64,000 nucleotides of DNA, taken from Pseudoalteromonas phenolica. GTDB lineage: Bacteria > Pseudomonadota > Gammaproteobacteria > Enterobacterales > Alteromonadaceae. The stretch's first letter is position 1. The number at the start of each line of letters is the position of its first letter. The stretch spans positions 959,474 to 1,023,473 of the forward strand of contig NZ_CP013188.1 of assembly GCF_001444405.1 (NCBI RefSeq), written 5' to 3'. This document shows positions 38,293-47,442 of this stretch, one piece after another. The translations under genes and the position numbers were made by a program. The notes beneath the pieces are model-generated. The model ran no database searches and had not been told where the DNA came from. It was given only the letters and a program-made list of their open reading frames with translations.

Positions 38293-39657
38293 ATGAAACT
38301 GTTAAAGAAATTTAGTCAAGCTGCGATTTTAGCGACGACATTCGGTTTATCAGGCGCAGCAATGGCTGACGAACTTAACTTGGATGCGTTACTTAAAACA
38401 CTAGAGCAAGGTCAGGTTGCACAAACTGCCGAAAATAAAGCGAGAGAAGCAGAGTTTGTTGCAAAACGTAATGAGCAAGATGCGGCACTTCGCAAGCTTA
38501 CTTCAGACAGAAATGCGCAATTAACTCGTTCAGAACGTTTAGAAACGTCATTTGAAGAGAATGAAATTAAGTTACAAAACCTGTCTGATACGTTGAGTAA
38601 ACGTATGGGGACACTAAAAGAGCTATTTGGTGTGCTTCAGCAAGTATCAGGCGATGCTAGCAATAAATTCCAAACATCAGTTGTTTCTGCTGAAATTGCT
38701 GGTCGTAGCGCGTTCATGGATGAAATGGCAGCAAAAATGGGCTCAAGCTCAAAGCTCGCATCAATTGAAGATATTGAAAAGGTTTGGTTTGAACTACAAC
38801 GTGAAATGACAGAGCAAGGTAAAGTTTCTCGTTATAACGCAGAAGTCATTGTTGCTGGTGGCGAGAAAGTAAATAAAGAAGTTCTTCGTGTTGGTGCGTT
38901 TAACTTAATTGCTGATGGCAAATATTTAACTTTCAACCCGGTTACAAACACAATTTCAGAGCTAACAAGACAACCGGTTGCACGTTATCAGACTTCAGCT
39001 GCAGATTTACAAGCGGCAAATAGCGGTGTAGTTGATTTTGCACTAGACCCAACAGGCGGTTCAATTTTAGGCCTATTAGTTCAAGCGCCGAATACAGAAG
39101 AGCAGGTTCATCAGGGGGGGTCTGTTGGTTATGTGATTTTAGCAACTGGTGTTATTGCTTTACTTATCGCACTTGAACGCTTCATTAGTTTAATGCTTAT
39201 GAGTGCTAAAATTCGTCGTCAACTTAAAGACACGACACCGCGTGAAGATAACCCACTTGGGCGTGTGATGAAAGTCAAAGATCAGTATCCAGATGTCGCT
39301 TACGACACGTTAGAGCTAAAGCTAAGTGAAGCAATCCTTCGTGAAATGCCTAAGATCACTCGTAATCTAACCCTGATTAAGATTATCTCTGTTGTAGCAC
39401 CACTACTAGGTCTACTAGGTACAGTAACGGGTATGATTAACACCTTCCAGGCAATTACATTATTCGGTACAGGTGACCCTAAGCTGATGGCTGGTGGTAT
39501 TTCGCAGGCACTTGTTACAACTGTACTGGGTCTAGTTGTTGCTATCCCAACGGTATTCCTATACACGCTTTTAAATACGCGTTCACGTAACTTGTTACTT
39601 ATTTTGCAAGAACAAAGCGCTGGCATTATTGCTGAGCGTAGCGAGAAAGGAGCGTAA
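38293..39657 (+). CDS. ttpC: TtpC, long ExbB-like protein of TonB2 system
   Basis: 454 residues: signal peptide (AAMA/DEL), a periplasmic coiled-coil region (about 30-260), a membrane segment (YVILATGVIALLIALERF) and a C-terminal MotA/TolQ/ExbB proton-channel domain (LLGLLGTVTGMINTFQAI). This architecture matches TtpC of the Vibrio TonB2 systems, where it is required alongside the shorter ExbB2. Translation is closely packed: two bases separate it from exbB2. Confidence 0.9.
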   Translation: MKLLKKFSQAAILATTFGLSGAAMADELNLDALLKTLEQGQVAQTAENKAREAEFVAKRNEQDAALRKLTSDRNAQLTRSERLETSFEENEIKLQNLSDTLSKRMGTLKELFGVLQQVSGDASNKFQTSVVSAEIAGRSAFMDEMAAKMGSSSKLASIEDIEKVWFELQREMTEQGKVSRYNAEVIVAGGEKVNKEVLRVGAFNLIADGKYLTFNPVTNTISELTRQPVARYQTSAADLQAANSGVVDFALDPTGGSILGLLVQAPNTEEQVHQGGSVGYVILATGVIALLIALERFISLMLMSAKIRRQLKDTTPREDNPLGRVMKVKDQYPDVAYDTLELKLSEAILREMPKITRNLTLIKIISVVAPLLGLLGTVTGMINTFQAITLFGTGDPKLMAGGISQALVTTVLGLVVAIPTVFLYTLLNTRSRNLLLILQEQSAGIIAERSEKGA

Positions 39658-39659
39658 AC

Positions 39660-40187
39660 GTGGTTTTATTGCTAGATGCAATTAACGCACTACGCAGCTT
39701 TCTTGATACAGGTGGCCAGGTACTCCTGGTCATCGGTGTCCTTATCTTCGCAATGTGGTTACTTATTTTAGAGCGCTTTATTTATCTATTCGGTTTATAC
39801 CGTCAACAGCGTAAAGAGGTAATCGCTAGCTGGAAAGCACGTTCAGAGCGTAATAGCTGGAATGCGGAACAAATTAAACAAGCTCAGATTTCACGTATTG
39901 GTATTAAGTTAAATACAAACCTGCCATACATTGGTGTCATGGTTGCCTTGTGTCCTCTATTGGGTTTATTAGGCACAGTCACAGGCATGATTGAAGTATT
40001 CAATGTGATGGCAATTACAGGTACAGGTAGTGCACGTTCAATGGCTGCGGGTGTGTCGAAAGCAACCATTCCTACCATGGCCGGTATGGTCGGTGCACTA
40101 TCTGGTGTATTTGCAGTGACATTTTTACAACGCAAAGCAAAGCGCGAAGTCGAGTTATTAGAAGATAAATTGTTGCTAGACCATTAA
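39660..40187 (+). CDS. exbB: ExbB2, MotA/TolQ/ExbB proton channel subunit
   Basis: 175 residues with three membrane helices. The conserved proton-channel segment is LCPLLGLLGTVTGMIEVFNV, closely similar to the one in ttpC. The GTG start at 39660 follows an AAGGAG site in the end of ttpC. It forms the inner-membrane motor with ExbD and energises TonB. Confidence 0.93.
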   Translation: MVLLLDAINALRSFLDTGGQVLLVIGVLIFAMWLLILERFIYLFGLYRQQRKEVIASWKARSERNSWNAEQIKQAQISRIGIKLNTNLPYIGVMVALCPLLGLLGTVTGMIEVFNVMAITGTGSARSMAAGVSKATIPTMAGMVGALSGVFAVTFLQRKAKREVELLEDKLLLDH

Positions 40188-40207
40188 GCGACACGAGGTA
40201 AAGAATT

Positions 40208-40618
40208 ATGAGAGCACCATTAGCAAAAGTTTTTCAAGAAGAAGAAGCAGAAGAAATTAATATGACACCAATGCTAGATGTTGTATTCATCATGCTTATA
40301 TTCTTCATCGTAACCGCTTCTTTCGTAAAGGAAGCAGGTATTGATGTAAACCGACCTGAAGCAGCGACTGCGGTTAAAAAGCAACGTGCAAACATTCTAG
40401 TTGCGATTTCAGACAAAGGCGAAATTTGGATAAACAAACGTCAGATTGATATACGAGCGGTTCAAGCAAATATCGAACGTTTAAAAGCTGAAAACCCGCA
40501 AGGTAGTGTAGTTATCCAAGCTGATAAGAAGGCGACAACTGAGCTACTTATCAAAGTAATGGATGCTTCAAGAGCTGCAGGCGCGTTTGATGTATCAATT
40601 GCTGCGCAGGAATCATAG
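40208..40618 (+). CDS. exbD: ExbD2, TonB2 motor subunit
   Basis: 136 residues, single N-terminal membrane helix. The functional Asp is in EEINMTPMLDVVFIMLIFFI, and the periplasmic ExbD domain follows (SVVIQADKKATTELLIKVMDA). Ribosome site GAGG upstream of the ATG. Position between exbB2 and tonB2 is typical. Confidence 0.94.
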   Translation: MRAPLAKVFQEEEAEEINMTPMLDVVFIMLIFFIVTASFVKEAGIDVNRPEAATAVKKQRANILVAISDKGEIWINKRQIDIRAVQANIERLKAENPQGSVVIQADKKATTELLIKVMDASRAAGAFDVSIAAQES

Positions 40619-40626
40619 GAGCAAAA

Positions 40627-41232
40627 ATGCGTTACTTAACCGCTTTATTAATTGCTGCCACTATCACCTTTTTCCTATTTCTAGGAATGCAGGCTTTGAT
40701 CCAAAGTGGCGAAGGTGCAATGACTGAGCCTGCAAAAGGTCAAGTACTTGACTTTGTAAGGTTAAAGAAAGAAGAAACGGTTCAAAAGAAAGAACGTAAA
40801 CCACAAAAGCCACCTACACCTAAGGAGCCACCACCACCAATGGAGGCGCCTCAAATGCAGGCAAATAATCTAGATGCTGCTGGCACTGATTTTGATTTTA
40901 GTGCTGATGTACAAGCAGATGTTGATTTGGGTGGTGGTTTAGCTTTGGAATCAAGTGATGGTGAGTATCTTCCTATCGTTAAAGTAGCACCAGTCTATCC
41001 TAGACGTGCTCTTTCAAGAGGGATTGAAGGATACGTGATTGTTGAGTTTATAGTAACTAAACAAGGCACTGTTCGTGACCCTAAAGTGATTACTGCTGAA
41101 CCACAGAGCATTTTCGACAGAGCCGCATTGGATGCAGCCTTGAAATTTAAGTATAAACCCCGTGTTGTGAACGGCGAAGCGGTTGAGGTGGCCGGTGTTC
41201 AAAACAAAATCTCTTTCCAGATCAATGGATAG
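40627..41232 (+). CDS. tonB: TonB2 energy transducer
   Basis: 201 residues: an N-terminal membrane anchor (about 4-24), a Pro/Lys-rich spacer (KPQKPPTPKEPPPPMEAPQ) and the C-terminal TonB domain (VYPRRALSRGIEGYVIVEFI), ending with KISFQING. The spacer is short, as usual for TonB2-type proteins. It transmits motor energy to outer-membrane receptors, likely including the one encoded at 44.5-47.2 kb. Confidence 0.94.
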   Translation: MRYLTALLIAATITFFLFLGMQALIQSGEGAMTEPAKGQVLDFVRLKKEETVQKKERKPQKPPTPKEPPPPMEAPQMQANNLDAAGTDFDFSADVQADVDLGGGLALESSDGEYLPIVKVAPVYPRRALSRGIEGYVIVEFIVTKQGTVRDPKVITAEPQSIFDRAALDAALKFKYKPRVVNGEAVEVAGVQNKISFQING

Positions 41233-41260
41233 GTTTTGTGTGTGTTGCGAGGAAATATAA

Positions 41261-42562
41261 ATGAATATTAGAAAGTTAACTTTAACCGTTAGTATTGTTT
41301 TATCAGCGTCTGTTTTACCAAGTTTATTATCGGTTACGCCTTTAACTGACATCAATACAGTTTACGCTGAGACTAAAACAAAGCGTGTGCCGGCACTTAG
41401 GAATAAAGTGTATAGCCAATTGGCGAGAGCTCAGAAACTGGCTGATGATGGTAAGGTTCAAGAGGGTCTAGAAGCGTTAGATAATATCAAAGCAAGAGCT
41501 AGCAGCATGAATGCTTACGAAGTTGCGATGATGTATAACTTCTACGGTTTTATTTACTACAACGAAAATCAGTTAGACAAAGCGATTGAATCTTTTGAAC
41601 AAGTGATTTCCGAAGAGCAAATTCCAGAATCATTAAGACAGTCTACGACTTTTAGTCTTGCTCAGCTTGCCATGGCGAACAATGATTACCCAAAGGTAAT
41701 CTCTTATCTTGATAAATGGAAACTGGGTAACAACAAGCCGATTGCAAACAGTTATTATGTTTTACGTGCAAACGCACATTACCTTCAAAAGCAATACAAT
41801 GAAGCGCTTGAAAGCATTAATGTCGCGATTAGCTACGCTGAAAGCAAGAGCGAACAACCTAAAGAAAACTGGTTGGTTTTACAACGTGCGCTTTATTATT
41901 CTTTGAATCAACCTAAGCAAGTTGTTCAAGTGCTCGAAAAAATGGTGAAGCTTTTTAATAAACCTGAGTATTGGGTGCAACTTGGTGGCATGTATGGCGA
42001 AGTTGGGGATGGAAAAAAACAATTAGCTATTCTCGAAGCGGCTAAGCAGCAAGGCTTTATACGCTCTAAAAATGAAATCATGCAGTTAGCCCAAGTTTAT
42101 ATGTACAACGGTCTGAACTATAAAGCTGCGTCACTCTTAAAAGAAGGGGTTGCGAGCAGTAAAATCGAAAATAGCGCGAAAAATCAGGCGTTTATCGCAG
42201 AGGCTTTCGTACAAGCTAAAGAGGATGAAAAGTCGATTGAACACTTTAAACAAGCTGCTGCTAAGGTTGAACATGGCAATTACTCTCAAAGGTTAGCTGA
42301 GGTTTATTTAAATTTAGAGATGTTTGAAGAAGCTGCTGATTATGCAAGAGAAGCGCTTGATAAAGGTGAACTTAATTTTGAAGCTAATGTGTACGTTGCA
42401 CTGGGCATGGCACAGTACAATCTTGAAAACTTTGATGCTTCAATTTTGGCTTTTGAACAAGCTGAAAAGCATAAAAAATCTTCAAGATTAGCTAAGCAAT
42501 GGATTAAGTTTGTAAAAAAAGAAAAATTACATTCTGAGAGTTTAAAACAAGCTCTTTTATAA
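41261..42562 (+). CDS. TPR protein of TonB2 operon
   Basis: 433 residues with a signal-like N-terminus and several TPR units (e.g. MYNFYGFIYYNENQLDKAIE and YVALGMAQYNLENFDASILA). The last gene of the operon, 28 bases after tonB2, with a terminator behind it. TPR proteins at this position are conserved in Shewanella/Vibrio TonB2 loci and are thought to help the system function; mechanism unknown. Confidence 0.9.
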   Translation: MNIRKLTLTVSIVLSASVLPSLLSVTPLTDINTVYAETKTKRVPALRNKVYSQLARAQKLADDGKVQEGLEALDNIKARASSMNAYEVAMMYNFYGFIYYNENQLDKAIESFEQVISEEQIPESLRQSTTFSLAQLAMANNDYPKVISYLDKWKLGNNKPIANSYYVLRANAHYLQKQYNEALESINVAISYAESKSEQPKENWLVLQRALYYSLNQPKQVVQVLEKMVKLFNKPEYWVQLGGMYGEVGDGKKQLAILEAAKQQGFIRSKNEIMQLAQVYMYNGLNYKAASLLKEGVASSKIENSAKNQAFIAEAFVQAKEDEKSIEHFKQAAAKVEHGNYSQRLAEVYLNLEMFEEAADYAREALDKGELNFEANVYVALGMAQYNLENFDASILAFEQAEKHKKSSRLAKQWIKFVKKEKLHSESLKQALL

Positions 42563-42583
42563 TGTGAAAAAAATCGCAACACC

Positions 42584-42616
42584 AAAGCCGTCGTTAGTTT
42601 ATCTATCACGGCTTTT
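42584..42616 (+). terminator. Terminator of the TonB2 operon
   Basis: AAAGCCGT (42584-42591) pairs with ACGGCTTT (42608-42615), long loop, followed by T-rich sequence. It separates the TonB2 operon from the downstream lipoprotein gene. Confidence 0.75.
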
Positions 42617-42803
42617 TCGATTTTATAATCAAAGTAAAATCATAGTTCTGAATATTTTTTACTGTTGATTATATTCATAAAGATGTATTAATACTGTCAT
42701 CTAACTTTATATTTAATGTAACCCAATAGTAACAAAACTCCATTACTTTATGCATCAAGCTTTTTTGCGCTTATAACGACTTATTATATTTTTGGAGATT
42801 AAA

Positions 42804-44441
42804 ATGAAACTTTCTGGGTTTTTTAAAGCTAGCCTAATTACTTCAGCTCTTGTACTTGCCGGTTGTGGCGGTGGTGATATCAACGTTACGCCAACAACAA
42901 ACGATAACAGCGTTGACAATACAACAAACAACGTCACAAACAATACAGGCGGTACTACTAACCCAACAACTCCTGTTACACCGACATTAGATTGTGCTTC
43001 TTACACAATGGACGGTGTTGAATTTAAAGGTAAACCTGACTCAGCAAATAAAAACTGTGTTTATAGCCAAGCGTTTGCAAGCAATGCAAAAGATATCACT
43101 GCTTCATTCTTAATCCCTGCATTGGAAGATGGTGGTGCTCACATCTTTGAAGGTGAACTATTTATCGGTAAAGATGTTGATACGTCTAAAGGCGGCGTTA
43201 TTGATGTTAATGGTCCTACATTGACAATTGAAGCCGGCGTAAACATTGCCTTTACTAAACCAGAAAGCTTTATCCGTATTGCGCGTGGTGCAAATATTGA
43301 AGCAATCGGTGAAATTGACGAACCAATTGTTTTCACAAGTATCAGCGACATTGATGGTGATGACTCAACAACTGCTCAAATTGGTGACTGGGGCGGGATC
43401 CAAATTAATGGTATGGGTCAATCAATTCGTTGTGCTAAAGCTGATGCTGAAGCAGGTCAATGTAATCATAAAGCTGAAGGTATTGTATCTTACTACGGTG
43501 GTAATGATGCAGCCGATGACAGTGGTACTTTAAAGCATGTTGTTATCAAATACGCAGGGTATGAAGTAACACCTGATAACGAACTAAATGGCCTAACGCT
43601 TAACGCTGTTGGTTCAGGTACTGAAATTGAATACATTCACGTTCATAACGGTGCTGATGATGGTATCGAATTATTCGGCGGCTCAGTAGACATCAAGCAC
43701 ATCGTAATTACAGAATCAGTTGATGATGGTATCGATTGGGATGAGGGTTGGAAAGGTAATGGCCAGTTCATTTTAGTTCATTCTAAAGAGCACGGTAACC
43801 ACGGTTTTGAAACTGATGGCGCCAAGAAAGCACCAAGTGCTGATTCTGAGTTAGTAACTTCTGTTTCTTTCCCGACAATTGCAAACGCAACCGTTGTAAC
43901 TAACGGAAAAATAGATGCTGAGGCACGTAAGAACACTGGTGCTGGTATGGAAATGAAAGAGTGGGGTAAAGCTAAATTAGTCAATATGCTCTTTGTTAAC
44001 TCTTCTACTCAATCAGGTGCAGGTTGTTTTGATTTATTTAATGATAAAGACCAATCACATGAAGCTGGTGTTCATGCAAATGCAAAATCGGGTGATATTT
44101 CTTTCTCAAACTCAATTTTCGCTTGTGGTTTAAACTTTGAAGAAATAAATACTGAGCTAACTGGTGACCTTGCTGGTTTCGATATTGAACAGTGGTTCTT
44201 AGCAGGTGAAATGAACAAACTTATTGGTTTCGCTGATTTCTCAAATGTGCTTGCAGAAGATGGTGTTACAACTAAAGGTGCTATTACAGACAAAGACGGT
44301 AACACAGTTGCGATTGAGTCTGCAAAATTGAATGCAGATAACTCATTCTTTGACGATGTTGCATTCATCGGTGCAATCGGTGAAGGTGCAAGCAACGAGT
44401 GGGTTGAATTTGTAAAAGCGTCAATGGCACGCAAAAACTAA
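42804..44441 (+). CDS. Secreted lipoprotein, predicted right-handed beta-helix
   Basis: 545 residues from the ATG at 42804 (GGAG ribosome site). Lipobox VLAGC (C21), then a low-complexity Asn/Thr linker (about 26-60), then repeats with beta-helix character: LTIEAGVNIAFTKPESFIRI, IGDWGGIQINGMGQSI, YYGGNDAADDSGTLKHVVIK and GADDGIELFGGSVDIKHIVI. The pattern recurs in proteobacterial and Bacteroidetes surface proteins, often beside TonB-dependent receptors, as here. Conserved Asp clusters (DDGIDWDEGW) could bind metal. Likely a surface partner for substrate capture by the receptor; substrate unknown. Confidence 0.78.
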   Translation: MKLSGFFKASLITSALVLAGCGGGDINVTPTTNDNSVDNTTNNVTNNTGGTTNPTTPVTPTLDCASYTMDGVEFKGKPDSANKNCVYSQAFASNAKDITASFLIPALEDGGAHIFEGELFIGKDVDTSKGGVIDVNGPTLTIEAGVNIAFTKPESFIRIARGANIEAIGEIDEPIVFTSISDIDGDDSTTAQIGDWGGIQINGMGQSIRCAKADAEAGQCNHKAEGIVSYYGGNDAADDSGTLKHVVIKYAGYEVTPDNELNGLTLNAVGSGTEIEYIHVHNGADDGIELFGGSVDIKHIVITESVDDGIDWDEGWKGNGQFILVHSKEHGNHGFETDGAKKAPSADSELVTSVSFPTIANATVVTNGKIDAEARKNTGAGMEMKEWGKAKLVNMLFVNSSTQSGAGCFDLFNDKDQSHEAGVHANAKSGDISFSNSIFACGLNFEEINTELTGDLAGFDIEQWFLAGEMNKLIGFADFSNVLAEDGVTTKGAITDKDGNTVAIESAKLNADNSFFDDVAFIGAIGEGASNEWVEFVKASMARKN

Positions 44442-44464
44442 TCTAAACCACAAAATATACTTAT

Positions 44465-44484
44465 AGGGCGCACTTTTGCGCCCT
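44465..44484 (+). terminator. Hairpin between lipoprotein and receptor genes
   Basis: AGGGCGCA (44465-44472), CTTT loop, TGCGCCCT (44477-44484). Only a short T stretch follows, so it may be a partial terminator that sets a lower level of receptor relative to lipoprotein, or an mRNA-end stabiliser. Confidence 0.65.
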
Positions 44485-44516
44485 TGTTGAATCAATTTGG
44501 TTTAGAGGAATTAAAA

Positions 44517-47231
44517 ATGAAACCAATAAAGCAATTTAAGGCAAATCTTATTACCTTATCTTTACTTTCTTTATTGGCACCAGCATCACAGGTTTTCGCT
44601 GCAGATGAAACTGCACAGGAAATAGAAGAAGTTGTTGCTGTTGGTAGTCGCCTTAAGGGAAGTGCGAGCGCTGTTATTGAAGAACGTAAAAATCAAGCGT
44701 TCGTTGCAGATATTATGGGTTCTGAGCAGATTTCAAGAACTGGTGATAGTGATGCTGCTTCAGCACTTCGACGTGTTACTGGTTTAAGCTTGGTTAACGA
44801 TAAATTTATTTATGTTCGCGGTTTAGGTGAACGCTATTCAAGTGTTCGTTTAAACGGAGCAATCGTACCTAGCCCTGATTTAACACGTAATGTTATACCT
44901 CTTGATATTTTCCCGTCTAGTGTAATTGAATCGCTTGCTGTCCAAAAAGCCTACTCACCTGATATGCCAGCTGCATTCGGTGGTGGTGATGTAAATATTC
45001 GCACTAAAAGTATCCCATCAGATCGTGTATTCAAAATTGAAGTAGGTGCTGCTTATAAAGATACCAATGATACGGGCCTGGTTTACAACGGTAGTGATGA
45101 TGACTGGCTAGGTAAAGACGATGGTCTGCGCAAAATGCCAGCAGAAATCCAAATGGCATTAAACAAATACATTAACGGACTTTCAGATCTATCAATTCGA
45201 AACATTCGTCAAGTTGAGTCGAAAATTCAAGGTTCTGATATTGGTCAAGAAGCGGCAATTTCGTTAAACAAAGATCTGATAAAATCTCTACCTCGTGATT
45301 TTGGTATGGTTGAGAAAAGCATAGATCCAGACTTTGGTGCGAAAATAGTGTTTGGTGACCGATATGACGATGTATTTGGTTTTGGCGGTCAATTAGGTTT
45401 CTTAACTTCTGTTGCCTATGATAATGAATGGTCTAATAGCACAGAGTTCAACTCAGTTTTGGCAACAAAAGACACTGAGGAACTAGAGTGTAGTAAAGAT
45501 ACATTCACTTGTTATTCTGCAAAAGAAGAAAAACAGTCTACCAAGAATAATATCAAACTAAATGCCTCATTAAATGTTGGTTACAAACTTGACGGACACG
45601 ATATTAATGCAGGTTATATGATGCTTCGTGACACCGAAAATGAGGCTTCTTATGCAATGTATCAAGAACCATCAAAGTCATTAAGCATCGAGAGTGGTCA
45701 AGTTACACGTAAAAATCTGACTTCTTTTGAACAACGTGAACTAGAAATCCTTCAGGTTAGAGGTACACATAATTTAACTTGGTCATTACTAGATGGTGTC
45801 GGTGTTGATTGGCACTACACTGATTCAACCGCAACGACTGATATTCCAAGTGAACTAGAAATATCAGTTCGTGATCTATACGTAAACGGTGAGTACTCAG
45901 AAACGGTTTATACTGGTAGTTCAGGTGGTAACCCCTATTTGTATCGTTATGTAGCGATGGAAGATGAAGTAGAAAACTTTGGTTGGAATGCCAGTAAAGC
46001 TTTTTACTTTGATGGCTCTGAGATAGAGCTAAAAGGTGGTGGTTTCTTTGTCGATAAAACGCGTGATTACCGAACAGACTTCTTAAAATATCGCTTTGGT
46101 CAAAATGAAAGCCTTTCACTTGCTGACACACCAGCTCAGGCATTGGGTATAGGCTCTTATTTCAGAGATGATTCTACTGTTGATATGACTGATGTTGAGC
46201 TTCTTTTTCAAGAGCCGGCTGCTGATGATTACCTAGCAGCTCAGAAAATTGATGCATATTTTGGCAGCTTTGATTATCTAATGGGCGAAAAATGGCGCTT
46301 TTCTGGTGGTGTTCGTTATGAAGACTTCCGTCAGGTAGCATTAGCTTACTCTCGTTCGATATTTGATCCTGCATTGCTTGCTGACAAACTTAGCGAAGAA
46401 GCTATTCAACAAGCGAGTGTTATGGAAGATGATTACTTTGGTTCATTCTCTGTCACATATAGCGAAAAGTCTTATCAGTTGCGATTTGGTTATGGTCAAA
46501 CAATTGTTCGCCCAGACTTGCGTGAATTAACACCAGTTCAGTACCAAGATCCATTAACAGATTATCGTACACTCGGTAATCCAACGCTTGAATCAAGCTA
46601 TTTAGATAACTTTGATTTCAGAGCTGAGTTTTATATGGAAAATGGTGACAATTATTCAATCGGCGCCTTCTATAAAGATATCGATAAACCAATTGAAGCC
46701 TTATTAACAGAAGCAGATGGTCGTTTCACTTTAGAGTTCGACAACGCTGATACGGCTTTTGTTTATGGTATTGAAGCTGAGTGGTTGCTTGAATTATCTG
46801 CTGATGCGTTAGGCGGTGCAATATTTACTTCTGGTAACGTTACATTGAGTGATTCAGAAGTTGAAATATTAGAAGCTGACAAGGGTGATCTGACAAACTT
46901 GAAACGAAGAATGACAGGTCATTCTAAGTATGTTGCTAACTTCCAACTTAACTATGATTCACACAATGGAAATCATCAAGCATCAGTAATTTATAATGTA
47001 TTTGGTGATCGTATTTTGGCGGCAGGCGTTAATGATTTTGATGATGCTTACGAGCAACCTATAAATTCATTAGACCTTGTCTATAGCTATTATCCAAACT
47101 TTAATACAACGGTTACATTCAAAGTTAAAAACCTTCTTGGCCAAAACTTTGAGGTACAGCAGAATAATGTTGTTATTCGTGAAAAGGAAATGGCTCAACA
47201 AATCAGCTTAGATGTTTCAATGGAATTCTAA
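44517..47231 (+). CDS. TonB-dependent outer-membrane receptor
   Basis: 904 residues from the ATG at 44517 (AGAGGAA ribosome site; an upstream TTG extension is unlikely). Signal peptide to VFAADE, a TonB box-like segment (EIEEVVAVGSR), plug domain (about 45-165, FIYVRGLGERYSSVRLNG) and a long beta-barrel ending in Phe (DVSMEF). The plug signature GLGERYSSVRLNG resembles the group of receptors with poorly defined substrates in Shewanella/Caulobacter. Directly downstream of the beta-helix lipoprotein gene and the TonB2 operon, so the three probably work together. Confidence 0.92.
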   Translation: MKPIKQFKANLITLSLLSLLAPASQVFAADETAQEIEEVVAVGSRLKGSASAVIEERKNQAFVADIMGSEQISRTGDSDAASALRRVTGLSLVNDKFIYVRGLGERYSSVRLNGAIVPSPDLTRNVIPLDIFPSSVIESLAVQKAYSPDMPAAFGGGDVNIRTKSIPSDRVFKIEVGAAYKDTNDTGLVYNGSDDDWLGKDDGLRKMPAEIQMALNKYINGLSDLSIRNIRQVESKIQGSDIGQEAAISLNKDLIKSLPRDFGMVEKSIDPDFGAKIVFGDRYDDVFGFGGQLGFLTSVAYDNEWSNSTEFNSVLATKDTEELECSKDTFTCYSAKEEKQSTKNNIKLNASLNVGYKLDGHDINAGYMMLRDTENEASYAMYQEPSKSLSIESGQVTRKNLTSFEQRELEILQVRGTHNLTWSLLDGVGVDWHYTDSTATTDIPSELEISVRDLYVNGEYSETVYTGSSGGNPYLYRYVAMEDEVENFGWNASKAFYFDGSEIELKGGGFFVDKTRDYRTDFLKYRFGQNESLSLADTPAQALGIGSYFRDDSTVDMTDVELLFQEPAADDYLAAQKIDAYFGSFDYLMGEKWRFSGGVRYEDFRQVALAYSRSIFDPALLADKLSEEAIQQASVMEDDYFGSFSVTYSEKSYQLRFGYGQTIVRPDLRELTPVQYQDPLTDYRTLGNPTLESSYLDNFDFRAEFYMENGDNYSIGAFYKDIDKPIEALLTEADGRFTLEFDNADTAFVYGIEAEWLLELSADALGGAIFTSGNVTLSDSEVEILEADKGDLTNLKRRMTGHSKYVANFQLNYDSHNGNHQASVIYNVFGDRILAAGVNDFDDAYEQPINSLDLVYSYYPNFNTTVTFKVKNLLGQNFEVQQNNVVIREKEMAQQISLDVSMEF

Positions 47232-47249
47232 ATACAGCTAGCTAATCTA

Positions 47250-47280
47250 AATAAGCCTATATAGATATAGGCTTATTTTT
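47250..47280 (+). terminator. Terminator after the receptor gene
   Basis: AATAAGCCTATA (47250-47261), TAGA loop, TATAGGCTTATT (47266-47277), then TTT. Strong bidirectional-looking hairpin. Confidence 0.9.
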
Positions 47281-47290
47281 CCAAACGCAA

Positions 47291-47305
47291 AGAACACATC
47301 TTACT
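47291..47305 (-). other. Outlying Ter-like site
   Basis: AGAACACATCTTACT matches the 15-bp motif of the 58.7-61.5 kb array at 13 of 15 positions, in the same orientation, with the G of the C6 lock conserved on the minus strand. It is intergenic, just beyond a terminator and before asd. A 13/15 match could occur about once by chance in a window this size, so this is only a candidate backup site. Confidence 0.4.
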
Positions 47306-47442
47306 AGATAAAATGAATATGAAAAAATTTGGAGTTTTAGAATTTATCAAGATAAAGCTAGTGAATTTAGAGTAAGTTTGATAGTTTTAGACGTCTAGAC
47401 TCACGCAATGATTCTAAATAATTTGATACAAGGTAAAAGACT

